Part shown: one piece after another, positions 52,608 to 63,995 of the stretch | Numbering within the stretch: position 1 is the first letter of the stretch | How the letters are laid out: each line of letters starts with the position of its first letter | Source of the DNA: Diplodia intermedia | Taxonomy: Eukaryota > Ascomycota > Dothideomycetes > Botryosphaeriales > Botryosphaeriaceae | Reading direction: 5' to 3' | Assembly (NCBI GenBank): GCA_021495925.1 | Contig: JAKEKT010000016.1 | Span: 248,001 to 312,000 of the forward strand | Length of the DNA: 64,000 nt | Made by a program: the position numbers and the translations under genes | The notes under the pieces: generated by a model | Told to the model about the DNA's origin: nothing | Seen by the model: the letters and a program-made list of their open reading frames with translations, nothing else | Databases searched by the model: none

Positions 52608-55600
52608 ATGTCCCCTCCTTCCTCGCCCGACACCAGACCACTGCCACCGGTTCCGGCCCTCTCAACACCTGAGCTCAGCACAGAATCGTCCGACACTTCC
52701 GCTGCTGCTGCTGCCAGGCGCGCCCTACGAAAACCCTCCCCGGGTCTTCTGGAGCGCATGAAATTGCTTGACCTGCACCACAAGAGCAGACAGTCTGGCG
52801 GCAAGAACGACGTTGAGATCGGCCGCATACCAGAGGACCAGCTGCGCCAGCTCGACCTTTTACACCAGCGGGAGCGCGCCATCGAGATCGAGCGGCGTGG
52901 CCGGGCTTGGAGTGGGCCGCGTGCGCCGCGGCTCACCGCGCAATCCACAGGCGGCAGCGAGAGGAATCTCGTCGAAAGGTTCCCGGGGCCCCAAGAGAGC
53001 GACCAGTCGAGCGTACACAGCGCCAGCGAACGCATGCCTCACTCCGACAACGACGACAGCGAGTTTTTCGATGCGCAAGAGGAAGAGGACAATACCCTGA
53101 GGTACGAGGAGCCCGTGCTCGGAAAGTCGCGGGAGAGCTCAGTGTCCATGTCGAAGGACCTAACGGAAGGCGGTCCTTCGCCAGATGACTCTGCCCCTCC
53201 GACGCCGCCGCCGAAGGACCCGCCCGTGGACAATACACCTGACCTTCCGCCGGAGCCTGTCCAGGAACCGGAATCGCTGGACGAAATACAAGAAGAGCAG
53301 GAAGAGCAGGAGGAACAAGAGCAAGAAGAAACCTCGTATTTCAATCCAGGGCACCTGTCACGAGCAGCCTCCATATACACGCTTTCGCGCGTGTCCTTCA
53401 CCAACCAGATCCAGCAGCTTACTTCCATCAAACTCCCCGAGGCCTCGTCCTTGCAAGCAAGCATATCGGCAATACCCTCTTCAAAGGCCGCCTCTAGTGC
53501 TCTTAACGATGCGGCAGGACAGATTCGAGTGTGGATGTCTAAAGCGTCGGATGTACTGAACGGCTTGGACGCGGAGGATGACGTTGACTGGGCCTCCGCA
53601 GCTGGCAGAGAAGGGTTGGACGAGGTCGACGCGGCAATCAATACGTTTGAAACATTGATCAGAGTGTTCGTCAATGCCATCGAAGAGCTTCAGAGCCGTC
53701 CGGACATCGGAAGTTTGTCAATGGCGGACCTCTCGCGTTTGCTGGATCAGATGGAGAACATCTTGAACGATTGGGCAGGCATCAAAAACAAACTGCGGGC
53801 AGTAAAGGAGCAGGTTGAGATAGGTATGGAGTGGGAAGAGCTGTGGAATACCGTTCTGGGTGACATCAGCCTGGAGGTGGAGGCTCTCGGAAGGTTGGTG
53901 TTTGAGATGGAAGAACGCCGCCACCGCAGCGTAATGGCTGAGAGCCTCACCGAGAATGGCAACGGGCTCGATATCGGATCCTTGGAAGCGATTGTCGAGG
54001 AAACACCACCAAACACCAAGAGGATCTCTCACAGCCGTTTCAGTCTTCCGCAAGCCTTCAACGCAAACGCCTCACCGCTCGCAACTCCCGAGACCGCCCA
54101 AGAGGAGTCAAATCTTTTGGCACTTTTTGCCCGCATGCAACCGCTTCGTGCTTCTCTGGACTTTCTACCGATGAGGCTCGCCCAGTTTCAGATGCGTGCC
54201 TTGGAGGTCTTTCCGACTGCATGCTCGGAGCTAGAACATCGACGAAGCACTCTCGAAGACAAGTGGCGGAGGCTAGAGCGTGATGCGGAGTCCCTAAGGC
54301 GGGAGCTTGGTGAAGACAAATGGGTGTTGGTTTTCCGAAATGCCGGCAGGCAAGCAGCGAAAATGTGCGAATCGGTCAAGAGGAGCTTGATAAAACTGCG
54401 CGAAGCCTTGGACGAAGGTCAACACATTACCAACTTACCGGCCACAGCGAAGAAGATCGAGAACTTTGAAGCTAAGAGGATGCACTATGGCCCGGCCATT
54501 GAGCGTGTGCTCATGATCATTGACAAAGGGGTGAAGGATCGGTTGACGGTGAACGGTGAAATCCTGAGGCTGCAGTCTGATATGAGGGGCGAGTGGAGTG
54601 CTCTGCAAGATCAAATGGCGGACATGAAGCAGTGCATCGAGGGGCTCGACATGAAAGACGGAGACCAGCTCCGGGACTCTATCTCAACGATTTTGTCAAC
54701 AGAGCGCTCCTTTGCGAGTAGCGTCGACACGCCGGGAAGTTCACCGGCTTCATCTGTTGTGGTATTGAACCGCAAGGACAATGACAGGTTCAAGTCCCGC
54801 CAAAGCAGCTTCAACAGCAACACATCAGCCCCGTCGGCCAAGGCCAGCAAGCGCTTTTCTAGCATCCCTGCTCCGTCTTCAACCCCTCGCAGCAAGCCAC
54901 CGCTTTCGTTCTCCCGCTACGAAGAGAAGACGCCTACGAGCAATCGTTACTCGATGTCCACTCCTACTCCTCCAATGCCCCGCCGGGCTGCGCCTACACC
55001 ACCCCCGTCTAATAAGCCCCGTTGGAACGTTTCTACAAACGCGGAAGGTGTTAGTGGACACCATATCAAACCTTCAGCCGCAACCCCCGCTGATACTCCT
55101 CGAAAGCCTCGTGGCCTCCACCGTGTGGCTTCGCACTCAAACCTGCCGCGGCCCAGCCCTCCACGTCAGGCCGCACCAACACCTCCTCCGGGGGGCCATT
55201 ACTACCAGCGACCCGCGTCCACCACCCCTGCGCCCAACAAGAGATCGTCTATGATTGCGCCGCGTACGCCTTCTCGCAACGCCATCACACGGCTGGACAC
55301 GCGTGCTGTGTCATCATCAGCTGTGACAGCAAGTACGGCTGCAAGCCGGCGTCGCAGCGGCTTTCTCGAGCCAACGACGCCAGGTGGGGATGATGCTCTC
55401 ACGGATGCCGGCTACTCGGACGCCAGCAGCCCAGTGTCGACGCGCAAAAGCCCACGGGCGGCCAGCGCAATGGCCCTCCGCCGCACCAGCATGCTCCCGC
55501 AGCCATCGACGCCCCAGTCCAGGAAGGAGCGTCCAAGCCTGGACGTCCCCCGTCCTAGCCTGGATGGCGGGCGAAGCTCCAGAGCGGACAGCCGGGCTGG

Positions 55601-55697
55601 CAGCAGAGCCGGAGGCAGACTCAGCAGCTTTGGGATCAGAGGCGCATCCCGGCAGGGCAACAGGGCGGATGACAACAAGCCCAGGTTTAGGTTCTAG
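52608..55697 (+). CDS. KAR9: Karyogamy protein KAR9-like, microtubule plus-end adaptor
   Basis: A single exon of 1029 residues; the start is the first in-frame ATG, giving MSPPSSPDTRPLPPVP. The N-terminal ~250 residues are acidic and disordered, including an E/Q-run. The folded KAR9 domain follows (for example DVLNGLDAEDDVDWASAAG, then INTFETLIRVFVNAIEEL and MENILNDWAGIKNKLRAV), a helical bundle extending to about residue 700. The C-terminal ~300 residues are basic, Ser/Pro-rich, with PTPPPSNKPRW-type proline motifs and an SxIP-like motif S751-S-I-P754. In yeast Kar9 links Bim1 at microtubule tips to myosin Myo2 to orient spindle and nucleus. Same role in a filamentous fungus is inferred. Confidence 0.88.
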   Translation: MSPPSSPDTRPLPPVPALSTPELSTESSDTSAAAAARRALRKPSPGLLERMKLLDLHHKSRQSGGKNDVEIGRIPEDQLRQLDLLHQRERAIEIERRGRAWSGPRAPRLTAQSTGGSERNLVERFPGPQESDQSSVHSASERMPHSDNDDSEFFDAQEEEDNTLRYEEPVLGKSRESSVSMSKDLTEGGPSPDDSAPPTPPPKDPPVDNTPDLPPEPVQEPESLDEIQEEQEEQEEQEQEETSYFNPGHLSRAASIYTLSRVSFTNQIQQLTSIKLPEASSLQASISAIPSSKAASSALNDAAGQIRVWMSKASDVLNGLDAEDDVDWASAAGREGLDEVDAAINTFETLIRVFVNAIEELQSRPDIGSLSMADLSRLLDQMENILNDWAGIKNKLRAVKEQVEIGMEWEELWNTVLGDISLEVEALGRLVFEMEERRHRSVMAESLTENGNGLDIGSLEAIVEETPPNTKRISHSRFSLPQAFNANASPLATPETAQEESNLLALFARMQPLRASLDFLPMRLAQFQMRALEVFPTACSELEHRRSTLEDKWRRLERDAESLRRELGEDKWVLVFRNAGRQAAKMCESVKRSLIKLREALDEGQHITNLPATAKKIENFEAKRMHYGPAIERVLMIIDKGVKDRLTVNGEILRLQSDMRGEWSALQDQMADMKQCIEGLDMKDGDQLRDSISTILSTERSFASSVDTPGSSPASSVVVLNRKDNDRFKSRQSSFNSNTSAPSAKASKRFSSIPAPSSTPRSKPPLSFSRYEEKTPTSNRYSMSTPTPPMPRRAAPTPPPSNKPRWNVSTNAEGVSGHHIKPSAATPADTPRKPRGLHRVASHSNLPRPSPPRQAAPTPPPGGHYYQRPASTTPAPNKRSSMIAPRTPSRNAITRLDTRAVSSSAVTASTAASRRRSGFLEPTTPGGDDALTDAGYSDASSPVSTRKSPRAASAMALRRTSMLPQPSTPQSRKERPSLDVPRPSLDGGRSSRADSRAGSRAGGRLSSFGIRGASRQGNRADDNKPRFRF

Positions 55698-58117
55698 GCC
55701 AGGTGAGTTTTCGCGCCGCCGTCGACCCGGCAGGAGAATTTCTCTTCTACCCTTCACACATGATCCGCGAGATTATATAGTGTAATTGCCAGCCTGTTGT
55801 TGTGCAGCGTGCCCGGTGCATGCGCCAGTTCAACAACTGCGGCATGGCAAAAGGAGGTTTGGATGGCCCAAAGACGTTCTTCTTGACAAGTTCAACGAAT
55901 TGAAGAAGAACGTGCGACTTTGAGATTCCACGCTGGCCTTCCGTTTGACTCTTCGATCGAAGAAGAAATTCTACTTCCTTTTTGGTACAAAGCTTGGTGT
56001 AATATGGAAGAAAGGTGTTGGCGACATGGGGGAACATGCGGGCGCTCTTTGATTTGGGAAGTTTAGCTATTTGCAAGGCATATTGTATACCCCTGGAGAT
56101 TCGATTCGAAACTGGGTTGCTTTTTTATTTTTATTGTTTTACAAGCTCTGGGTCGGGAGGTGGCCATGTGTGAATCGGTGCCTTGGTAGCCGGCATCAGG
56201 TGCTTCTCGCCCGAATATGTGTAGACGACGAGAGAATATAATCATTCGTACAGCGGAAAGGAAGTCGATGGCTGGCACTGTCGGGCAGTCGCTCAGGATT
56301 CCTGATGGGCGTGAGAGCATGAAGAGGATCGGCGAGGCGTCAAGGCCACCCTCCACGCGCGAGCGCCATTGCCCAGTGAAGCACGCCGTGAAGACTCCGG
56401 CGCGGGCAATTACTCACACCGTCTGCAATAGCGGTGCGCATGCGTGTCTCAGCCATGTTGCAAGACGTAGACGAGATTGTCTCTGTATTAGTGGCCGGTG
56501 CCGTCCGCGACGAGATTGGCGGGCGATTGGCTGCCAAGCCAGCGGCCGATAAGCTTCAACGGTGCGCCCGCGCTTCACGATCAAAACGACTGGACGTCGC
56601 TCGCGAACACAACCACATGCACGACAGTCTGCGTTCTGCTGCCGCCGACGACGCTCTTGCCCCTGGCACCGCCCGGGCGGCCTCGGCCCACACGACGTCA
56701 CGCAGGCGGACGGGAACTGCTCGACCCGACGCGAGGAACGCAGCACCCGCCTGCAAGTGGGCTGTTTCCGATCTGCGTGCGCGGAATCACAAGCTCGCGC
56801 ACCGGCGTGCCGGGAAAGCTCAGCTCGCGGTGGCCACCGCCACAGGTAAACAAAGCCGCGCGGTGGGATTGGCGCGGGCAGGGACGGACGCTGCGTGGCT
56901 GCAGCAGAGACGGGACGCTGCAGGCCGGACGCCACAGCATTGTACGGGGCAGGTGCATCTGGGTTGCGCGTCTCGCCGGGGCCTGCGAGCAGCGGGAACA
57001 CTCGTCTGGCGGCGTCCCGGGGTCGGTTGGCGGATTTGCCCAGTGGGGAGTTCTGCTGGGTCAATCACTTGCCGTAGCGGGCAGGCTGGGCAGATGGATG
57101 ACGTCCACGCGACATCCAACGCTGCCAACACCGCAGCTGGGCGGAACGCAATCGAGATGCTGCAGGGTAAGCTTAAGCCGTCGCGCCTGTATTTGCAAGC
57201 CCTGCCCAGTCTGCGCACATTCGCTGCTCTCACCCCGCTCGCTCCTCGCTGCTCTGCTCTGCGCTCTCCACACCTGCCAGCGCTGCCCGCCCTCACCGCT
57301 CACGCTACTTATCGCGCACTGCCGCCACATCTCGTCCATCCGTCTATACTGCTGCTCCTCGTGGTCTCGTATCCGTGTCTACGTTGCATCTCACCGCGCC
57401 GCCACGCCCTCCGCCCAGTTGCCCGCCATTAGCTCACGCGGCACCTCTGATGCACCCGTAGCCCGGCCGCCCCCGTTCTTTTTATGTCCTGTTGATCGCG
57501 CCGCGCCGAGCCCCAGGGCGGACCCTGAGAAGCCAAAAATCGAGGACGCGTCGTTCATTATTGATTGCTTGCGCCGTCTTTCCCACGGCACTCCTGCCCT
57601 TTGCGCTGCGTGTTCCTGCCAATCGCTCCCAGCCTGCGCCGCACAACCCATCCCCCAGTTCTCCAGTCCCGTTGGTGCCAACAATCCCAGTCGCCTGCAT
57701 TTAATTTCCAGCCGACCCCAGCGACGTCATACGCTGGTCACTCTCCTCCAAGGATCAACAACTGCCCGGCCTGAATACAACTACCACCACTCCGCTGCCG
57801 GCGCCGGACATACACACCCCAACCTAGCCGGGCTGGTCGACCATCTACCTCTTACATCGCCACCTGCTCGTCTCCACATCTCACCTCACAGCCACGCGCC
57901 TGCAGCGAACTTGCCTCCTCACCGTTGTCGATTCCCCACAAAAAGAGAAATACTATATAGCTTTAGTTTGGCACTGGAAAGCTTATCGACGCCCTTGCTG
58001 ACCCGGACCCAAAAAACCAAAAAGATTCAACGGCCCTCTTAATTTGTCCCCCTCGTTGCTGAGGGCGCGCGCTTGGAACTCGCACCTTTCGCGCCCGCCG
58101 CCGCCATCCAATTCGTC
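55698..58117. other. Intergenic and leader region between KAR9 and the Kelch gene
   Basis: About 2.4 kb. The part from ~56,400 to 58,050 is C-rich and shows long open frames in two phases, one without any early ATG, which I treat as accidental. The last ~700 bp looks like promoter and leader (pyrimidine runs, ATGs at 57449 and 57484 that could be uORFs). No gene with family features is supported. Confidence 0.5.
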
Positions 58118-60926
58118 ATGATGCCATCGGCGACCTCGAACCCGCGGCGCAAGTCCGTCTTCCGTGAGGTTGGCCTCGTCGACGACGACAGGGAAAAGTT
58201 CGCGCCGGTGCCCATGAGGGTACCGATTCTTTCTGCGCCATCGCTCCCGTCTCGAGGAAACAGGAAGCCGGCAGTCTCCCCCGTTACCGCCCGTTTCTCC
58301 TCTTCGCCTACCGACTACTGGCCATCAACGTCGCCGCTGGAGGACGTGAGGGAGGAGGATATGGGAGACGATGAGGACTCGGATTGCGACTTCGACGACG
58401 GTAGAGATGGACTGACGGAGAAGCGGCAGACGTCGAAGCAGGAGAGCGAACACGTCTTTGAACCTGAAGGAGGAAGACTCATTCAGGCGAAAGCGGATGT
58501 GGATGCTGTTGCTGCTGCTGCCGCCGCCGCGGGTGGGGTGACCAGGCTGTATCGGCTGTGCGTGCTCGCGTTGCTGGTTTTCCTGGTTATCCCAGTGACG
58601 AACAGGCTACCGCTCTTCGACTCGACCGTTGCAGGGCCCATGTATGGTGTCAGTGCGGGGCTCGTACCGCGGAGAGGCACGCTGGAAAGGAGAGCGGATA
58701 GTCCGACGGATGTGTGCACGAGGTGGAGCCATGCCAGTAAGACTTGCTAAGGTTGGACGCAAAAGAGATCACGATTGACGAGAGTACAGCTGCAATTGTC
58801 AATGGCACCCTATACATCTACGGCGGTCGCGCGACGACCGATGCGGATCAGACGAGCAACACTTGGAGTAAGTGTCTGCTTCCAAGCTGTTGAGAAGGTC
58901 CGTCAAGCTGACCATGCCAGACAACGATTTTGTAACCATTGACCTCACCAAGTCATGGCAAATCTCCTCGCCATCATTCACTGGTCTGCCGCAACCGTCC
59001 GGACCGCCCTCGGTCTCGTTGGCGTACTTGTGGAACTCGCGATCCTCGCTGTTTCTCTACGGTGGCGAGTTTCAAGACGGAAATTCGGGAAACACTCCTG
59101 ATTACCCTACCGCTTTCTCACTCTGGGAGTACGATATCTCTTCCTCCTCATGGACCCAGCACAAAAACCCCAAAACGTCTGCGGGGACGCATGCGGAAGC
59201 TAGCAACGAAGCGGTACAACGTGCGGCGGAGGGCGCGGGTGCAAATGTGGCCAGCCTTGGGCGCGGATTCTACTTCGGCGGCCACCTGGACACGTGGACC
59301 ACCGAGGGTTGGTCTAGCTCGATCGCGCGAATCTATCTAAAGTCCATGGTTGAGTACACTTTCCCCGGTTCTTCCAACAATGGCGTGGAGTCTCTCGGCG
59401 ATGACGAGCCAGCGGGCTCGGATGGCGTGTGGCGCAACATCACTCAAGGAGGCCTCCAGGAGACGAGCGGTTTCCCCGAACGTGCTGATGGTATCTTGGT
59501 GTATGTGCCTGGATTTGGTGATGAGGGGCTTTTGCTTGGCCTCGCAGGTGGCACGAACTCCACTTTCGTAAGTATTAATGACTCGGTGCGCCGTGCAACA
59601 ATGACGAAAGCTGACGATCGCTTCAGACCCAAATGAACATCATAGACGTATACGACATCGCCACGTCCACGTGGTTCAAGCAGCCCACTAGTGGCACGTC
59701 ACCGAAGATCCGCGTCAACCCATGCGCAGTGGTCGCAGCGGCAGCAGAGTAAGTTACCCAATGCAGCTAGAAGTCCTCGTATCGAACACGGACGTTAACC
59801 ACACTCCGCGCTGTCTCACAGCGGCTCGAGCTACAACATGTACATGTTCGGCGGCCAAGATCTGGGCGACGACCAGACGCAGTACGACGACATGTGGATC
59901 CTGACCATCCCATCCTTCACCTGGATCAAAGTCGATCAGGGCTCGCAATCGGTGCCCCCTGCCCGCGCGGGCCATACATGCAACATTTGGGACGGCCAGA
60001 TGATCATAGTGGGCGGCTACGTCGGCGACCAGCTTTCGTGCGATTCGCCGGGCGTCTATGTCTTCAACACCTCTTCGCTCACCTGGGGCACGCAATTCAC
60101 CGCGCTCTCCGGAAGCTCAGCCCAAGATTCCTCCAGCGGCGGCGTCTTCGCCGAGGGCTCCAATCCATTCTCCCAACAACTTGCCCAGCGCGGCGCCAAC
60201 TCCTCCTCCGGCCTCGAGGGCTCCTACGGCTACACCGTCCCCGAAAAGGTCATCTCGGCTGTTGGCGGAGACTCCACCGGTGGTGCAACCGTCACCGCGC
60301 CAGTCCAGACCGTCACCGAGGGACCGATGGCCACCGGAAAGCCCATCACATACACAATAACCAATGGCGACGGCTCCATCACCACTCAGACCTCCATCGT
60401 CGGCGCCGGTTCTAACTCCGGCAGCTCCGGCACCAACGTCGGCGCCATTGTCGGCGGGGTCCTGGCCGGCGTCTTCTTCGTCATCGCCGCGTACTTCGCC
60501 TTCTGCGCGTGGGTCTACCGCCGCCAGCTGATGCTGTACAAGAACCATGTAGCCATGGCGCAGGCGCACGCCGCGGATCCGGCCCGCGCGCAAGAGAAGA
60601 CGGGCTTCGTCATGCCGCCCGGCGGCGTCATGGGTGGCTCTTTGGCCCCATCGTCGGATGGTCGGCAGGGGAGCAGCGCGATCAGGAACGGTAGCTATGC
60701 CGCCGGTAGCAGTGGCGGCGGGCCTACGAGCGGGTCAGGCAGCAATGCGGAGGCGGGTACGTATGCCGGTGCCGGTGTCGGCGGTGCGGGTGTGAGTTCG
60801 GGGAGAAGGAGCGGGAGTGTGAGTAGTACGGATGACTTGTTGGCGGGGTCGGAGCCGAGTTTTTGGGGCACGAGAGGTGTTCTGTTGAATCCGAGGAGGA
60901 GTTTGAGGGTTATCAATAGGGATTGA
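58118..60926 (+). CDS. Kelch-repeat membrane protein
   Basis: Exons 58118..58736, 58790..58867, 58921..59567, 59627..59748 and 59822..60926 give 856 residues. The N-terminal ~140 residues are acidic and cytosolic-looking, then a membrane segment (LCVLALLVFLVIPV, about 145-165). The middle carries Kelch blades: TLYIYGGRA, SLFLYGGEF, MYMFGGQDLGDDQTQYDDMW and MIIVGGYVGDQ, giving a beta-propeller outside or in the lumen. A Ser/Thr/Gly-rich stretch leads to a second membrane segment near 690-715 (IVGGVLAGVFFVIAAYFAFCAWVY) with basic residues after it and a low-complexity Gly/Ser tail. Exon joins restore blade motifs (SHATAIVNGTLY, TWNNDFVTIDL, AAADGSSYNMY). Such proteins occur widely in filamentous fungi; the function is unknown, and a cell-wall or polarity role is only a guess. 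Confidence 0.88.
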
Positions 60927-62092
60927 AGTGGTGAGCCCGGATTCAGATGGGGATAGTAGGGGGGATTTTTTTTCTTCCTTGGTCACGATGATTGGGAAGT
61001 GACTACTACTTCTGAGAACGACAGCGTGGAAGAAAAGGGAAGGGTAAATATGCGAGGAGTAGGTAAGAGAGCGCAGCCAGCGCGCCACGGATTCTCCCGC
61101 CACGTATCATGGAAACTTGGACATTTGCGGAAGAGGCGTGGCAACGAAAAGGAAAGGAGAAAAAAAAAAAAGGGGCGGAAACTGCTGCTGCAGTCGAACA
61201 CGATATCGAGGCTTCACGCAAAAAGAAAGAAGGAAGAAGGTCAGAGCTGCGGATCAACCACTACTTAATGGGCAAATGATGTAACGAGGGTTAGGGAGGG
61301 AGAAAAACAAACACTGGGATGAGATGACTGGAACGGGAATGGTAACGAATTGGGGGGTCTCTTTCTTCATCTGTTCGCTTCTTCTTCCCATTCTCTGTAT
61401 TACTACCACGATTTTATGATTCCCCTTTTACTCCCATTTCTTCCCCGTCTTTTATTCTTCATTTACTCGGCAACGGCTCTCTCCTCCTTCACAAGAGGAG
61501 TACGTACTAATTTTTTTTTTTTGGCTCTGATCAGTGTTCGAGGACAGGCGCTTGCCTTTGGTCCTTGGTTGTTCTGTTAGCTCGATGCTTGAAAGATACC
61601 ATTTTGTTCTTCGAAACTTCTTCTTTCCTTCTCTCTGTCGGAGAGATGGTGTGCGCGTGTTGACACTGAGCATTGCTCACCGTGGTGTAAACGTTGGTAA
61701 GTGATGGTGATAGCCTAGAACACGGTGGTAAGGATTTGAGGCGAACATCCGGACATCATTTTGGCTGTTCACGAAGGGTGTCAGATTCCAGATCCAACAG
61801 CAACCCCAGTAGAAGCAGCTGGATATCATTGAACTTGGGTGAAGCAGGCCAGGGACGTTGTACCATGTGCCAGCCCTACGTGGGCTGGATGGTACTCGAA
61901 CATCACTTGACGCGATGCAGGCTAACATGGACGAGCTGTGAAGCATGGAAGGGAGGAAACTGATGACTTGAAAACGAGAGTGAGCTATGCAAGCCGTGCC
62001 GCCACCCAACGCGCCGATATTTACAGAGTATATACGTCTTCCCGGAGACATCCGAAAATGCATCATCGTGAGCTCATCTCGGTGGTGTTGTA
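60927..62092. other. Convergent 3' region between the Kelch and quinone oxidoreductase genes
   Basis: About 1.2 kb, AT-richer, with A- and T-runs (61150-61170, 61505-61525). No gene is supported. Confidence 0.5.
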
Positions 62093-63166
62093 TCATGAAA
62101 TCGTGCAGATGATCTTGCCCTTGGTCTTGTTGGACTCGAGCAACTTGTGTGCGTCGACAATGTGCTCGAAGGGGAAGACCTTCTCGACAAAGACCTTGAA
62201 AGAGCCGTCCTTGAACTTGGGCAGCGCGTGCTCGACGAGCTGGTCGCGCAGCTTGCCCTGGTACTCCTCGTCGCGGCTGCGCAGGGTGCTGCCCTCGAAG
62301 CGGACGCGCTTGCGGATAAAGGCGCTGATGTCGACGTTCATGCCTTCGAGCTTGGTGCCGCTCATGACGCCGAGCTGGACGATGTGGCCGTCGCGAGCGG
62401 CAGCATCCAGGTTGCCCTGGAAGTAGCCGGCGCCCACGAAGTCGACGATGATGTCGACGCCCTTGCCGCCGGTGGCCTTGAGCAGCTCCTCGGACCAATT
62501 CTCCTTGGTGGTGTTGAAGGCCTTGGTGGCGCCGAGTTGGTTGACGATGAAATCGCACTTCTCGTCCTGGCGGGCGGTGGCGTAGACGGCGGAGGCGCTG
62601 TCGGCGAGGGCGAGCTGGATGCCGGAGATGCTGACGCTACTGGCGCCGGCGTGCCACAGGATGCTCATGCCCGGCTTGAACCCGCCAACCACGTACATGG
62701 CCTGCAGCGCGGTGATCCACGTCTCGGGCAGGCCCGCGCATTCCTCCCACGACAGCTCGTCGGGCTTGTGGACCAGCATGTGGGTGGAGACGACAATGTA
62801 CTCGGCGTAAGCGCCGCCGTAGGCCAGGCCGAAGACGGCGTCGCCAAGCTTGAAGCCCTTCTCGTGCTCGCTGCTGCCAAAGGCCTCGATGACGCCGCTG
62901 AACTCGACGCCCAGCGTCTTGGGGGCCTGGGGCGGCACGGGGTACAGGCCCTCGCGCTGCAGCAGGTCCATGCGATTCAAGCCGAAGGCCTTGACACGGA
63001 CGAGCGCTTCTGCAGCTTTCGGGACGGGCTTCGGGAAGTCATTGTCGACGAAGAGGGCGTCGGCCGGGCCGGTGCCGTTCTTGATGTCTGCAGGGCGAGG
63101 TCAGAGGGCGGGGTCAGAGGGCGGTTGGGGCGGCTGGTGGAGTGGCGGCGTACCAATTGCTCGCAT
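62093..63166 (-). CDS. NADPH quinone oxidoreductase, zeta-crystallin-like (MDR superfamily)
   Basis: Exons 63166..63154 (13 nt) and 63087..62093 give 335 residues, normal for the family. The tiny first exon supplies MRAI and the join gives MRAIDIKNGTGPADALFV. The GroES-like half includes AFGLNRMDLLQREGLYPVP and GVEFSGVIEAFG; the Rossmann half has WHAGASSVSISGIQLAL (the nucleotide-binding loop) and VDIIVDFVGAGYFQGNLDA. There is no catalytic-zinc Cys/His set, as expected for the quinone oxidoreductase branch. It likely reduces quinones or related enones with NADPH in the cytosol. Substrate unknown. Confidence 0.92.
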
Positions 63167-63539
63167 AGTTTCCGGCAGCGCTGGGGGATCTGGGCGGCGA
63201 AGCTTCTTTTTTCCTCGGAGAAGGGCACCGGGGCGTAGGTCTTCTGGAGGCGCATGGGCACGGCGTGGGTACGGACGAGCGGTAGATATACTGGGGCGGG
63301 ATGATGTAAAGGGACCTGCGAGCGAGCGGCTGCATTTCTAAGCCCAGAGGGAGGCAGGCACGGCAGGCGCAGCGGGGCCCACAGCCCACGCCCACAGCCC
63401 ACGCCCTGAGATCGCGCAGGGGTCATCCTCGGCGCCGTGCGCCACGCGTCCAGCCTGCGATGCGCAACACCATCGCCCGCCCATCTCCACTTCCGCACCC
63501 GCCCGCCGAGCCTCCTCCGCCGCCGACGCCCCTTCCCGG
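63167..63539. other. Short intergenic region, quinone oxidoreductase promoter
   Basis: About 370 bp, GC-rich, between the oxidoreductase start and the tentative edge gene. No additional gene is supported. Confidence 0.45.
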
Positions 63540-63995
63540 CTATGCGTGCTCCCAACCGCCTCCCACCACGTACTCGCCCTCGCCGCCATGCCTGCGTTCC
63601 GTCAGATGCCGCTGCGCGGCCATGCTGCGTAAGCGCTTGCCGTCGGCCAATGACCGCGCCCTCCAGCGTGCCGTCTTGATGTCCCAAAACTGCATGCGTC
63701 CCTACTGCACCGGTCAGCACTACGCGCACACCTTGCCGGCGGGGAAGCTTACATGTGCGCTCCTTATCATTGGAGTCCTCGGTTTCACCTCCCCCGTCAC
63801 AATGTCCGGCATCCGGCCGTCCCAGCACCACTGGAATGGCTCATGGTTGCTGCTCCAGCCTCGTCCATTGCCTCGCCCGTCGTTCTGGGCCTCCATGGCG
63901 TGGACATCGAACCACTGCAACTGGTTGATGTTGAGATCCCCCTCGAGGAAGTCGCCGAGTCCAACGGGTGCGAGTGTTCCATACGAAAGGGCCAT
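63540..63995 (-). CDS. Tentative gene at the window edge, unknown function, possibly partial
   Basis: An open frame from an ATG at 63995 runs to a GTAAGC donor at 63752. Splicing to the AG just before 63689 restores a frame ending with TAG at 63540, for 130 residues in total. The chain starts MALSYGTLAPVGLGDFLEG and passes WFDVHAMEAQ and EPFQWCWDGRMPDIVTG to FWDIKTARWRARSLADG. It is acidic then basic and I recognise no family. The frame may continue upstream beyond the window, so the start could be internal. The intron of 63 nt and consensus borders are the main support. Confidence 0.35.

Noticed and set aside
55747..56076. Minus-strand open frame of 109 codons after KAR9
   Set aside because: Begins at a non-ATG codon and lies in the 3' flank of KAR9; no features support it as a gene.
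56498..58042. Long open frame of 514 codons on the plus strand upstream of the Kelch gene
   Set aside because: It has no ATG in its first third, overlaps another long frame in a different phase, is rich in Pro, Ser, Arg and Ala, and shows no domain. It looks like an effect of C-rich leader sequence.
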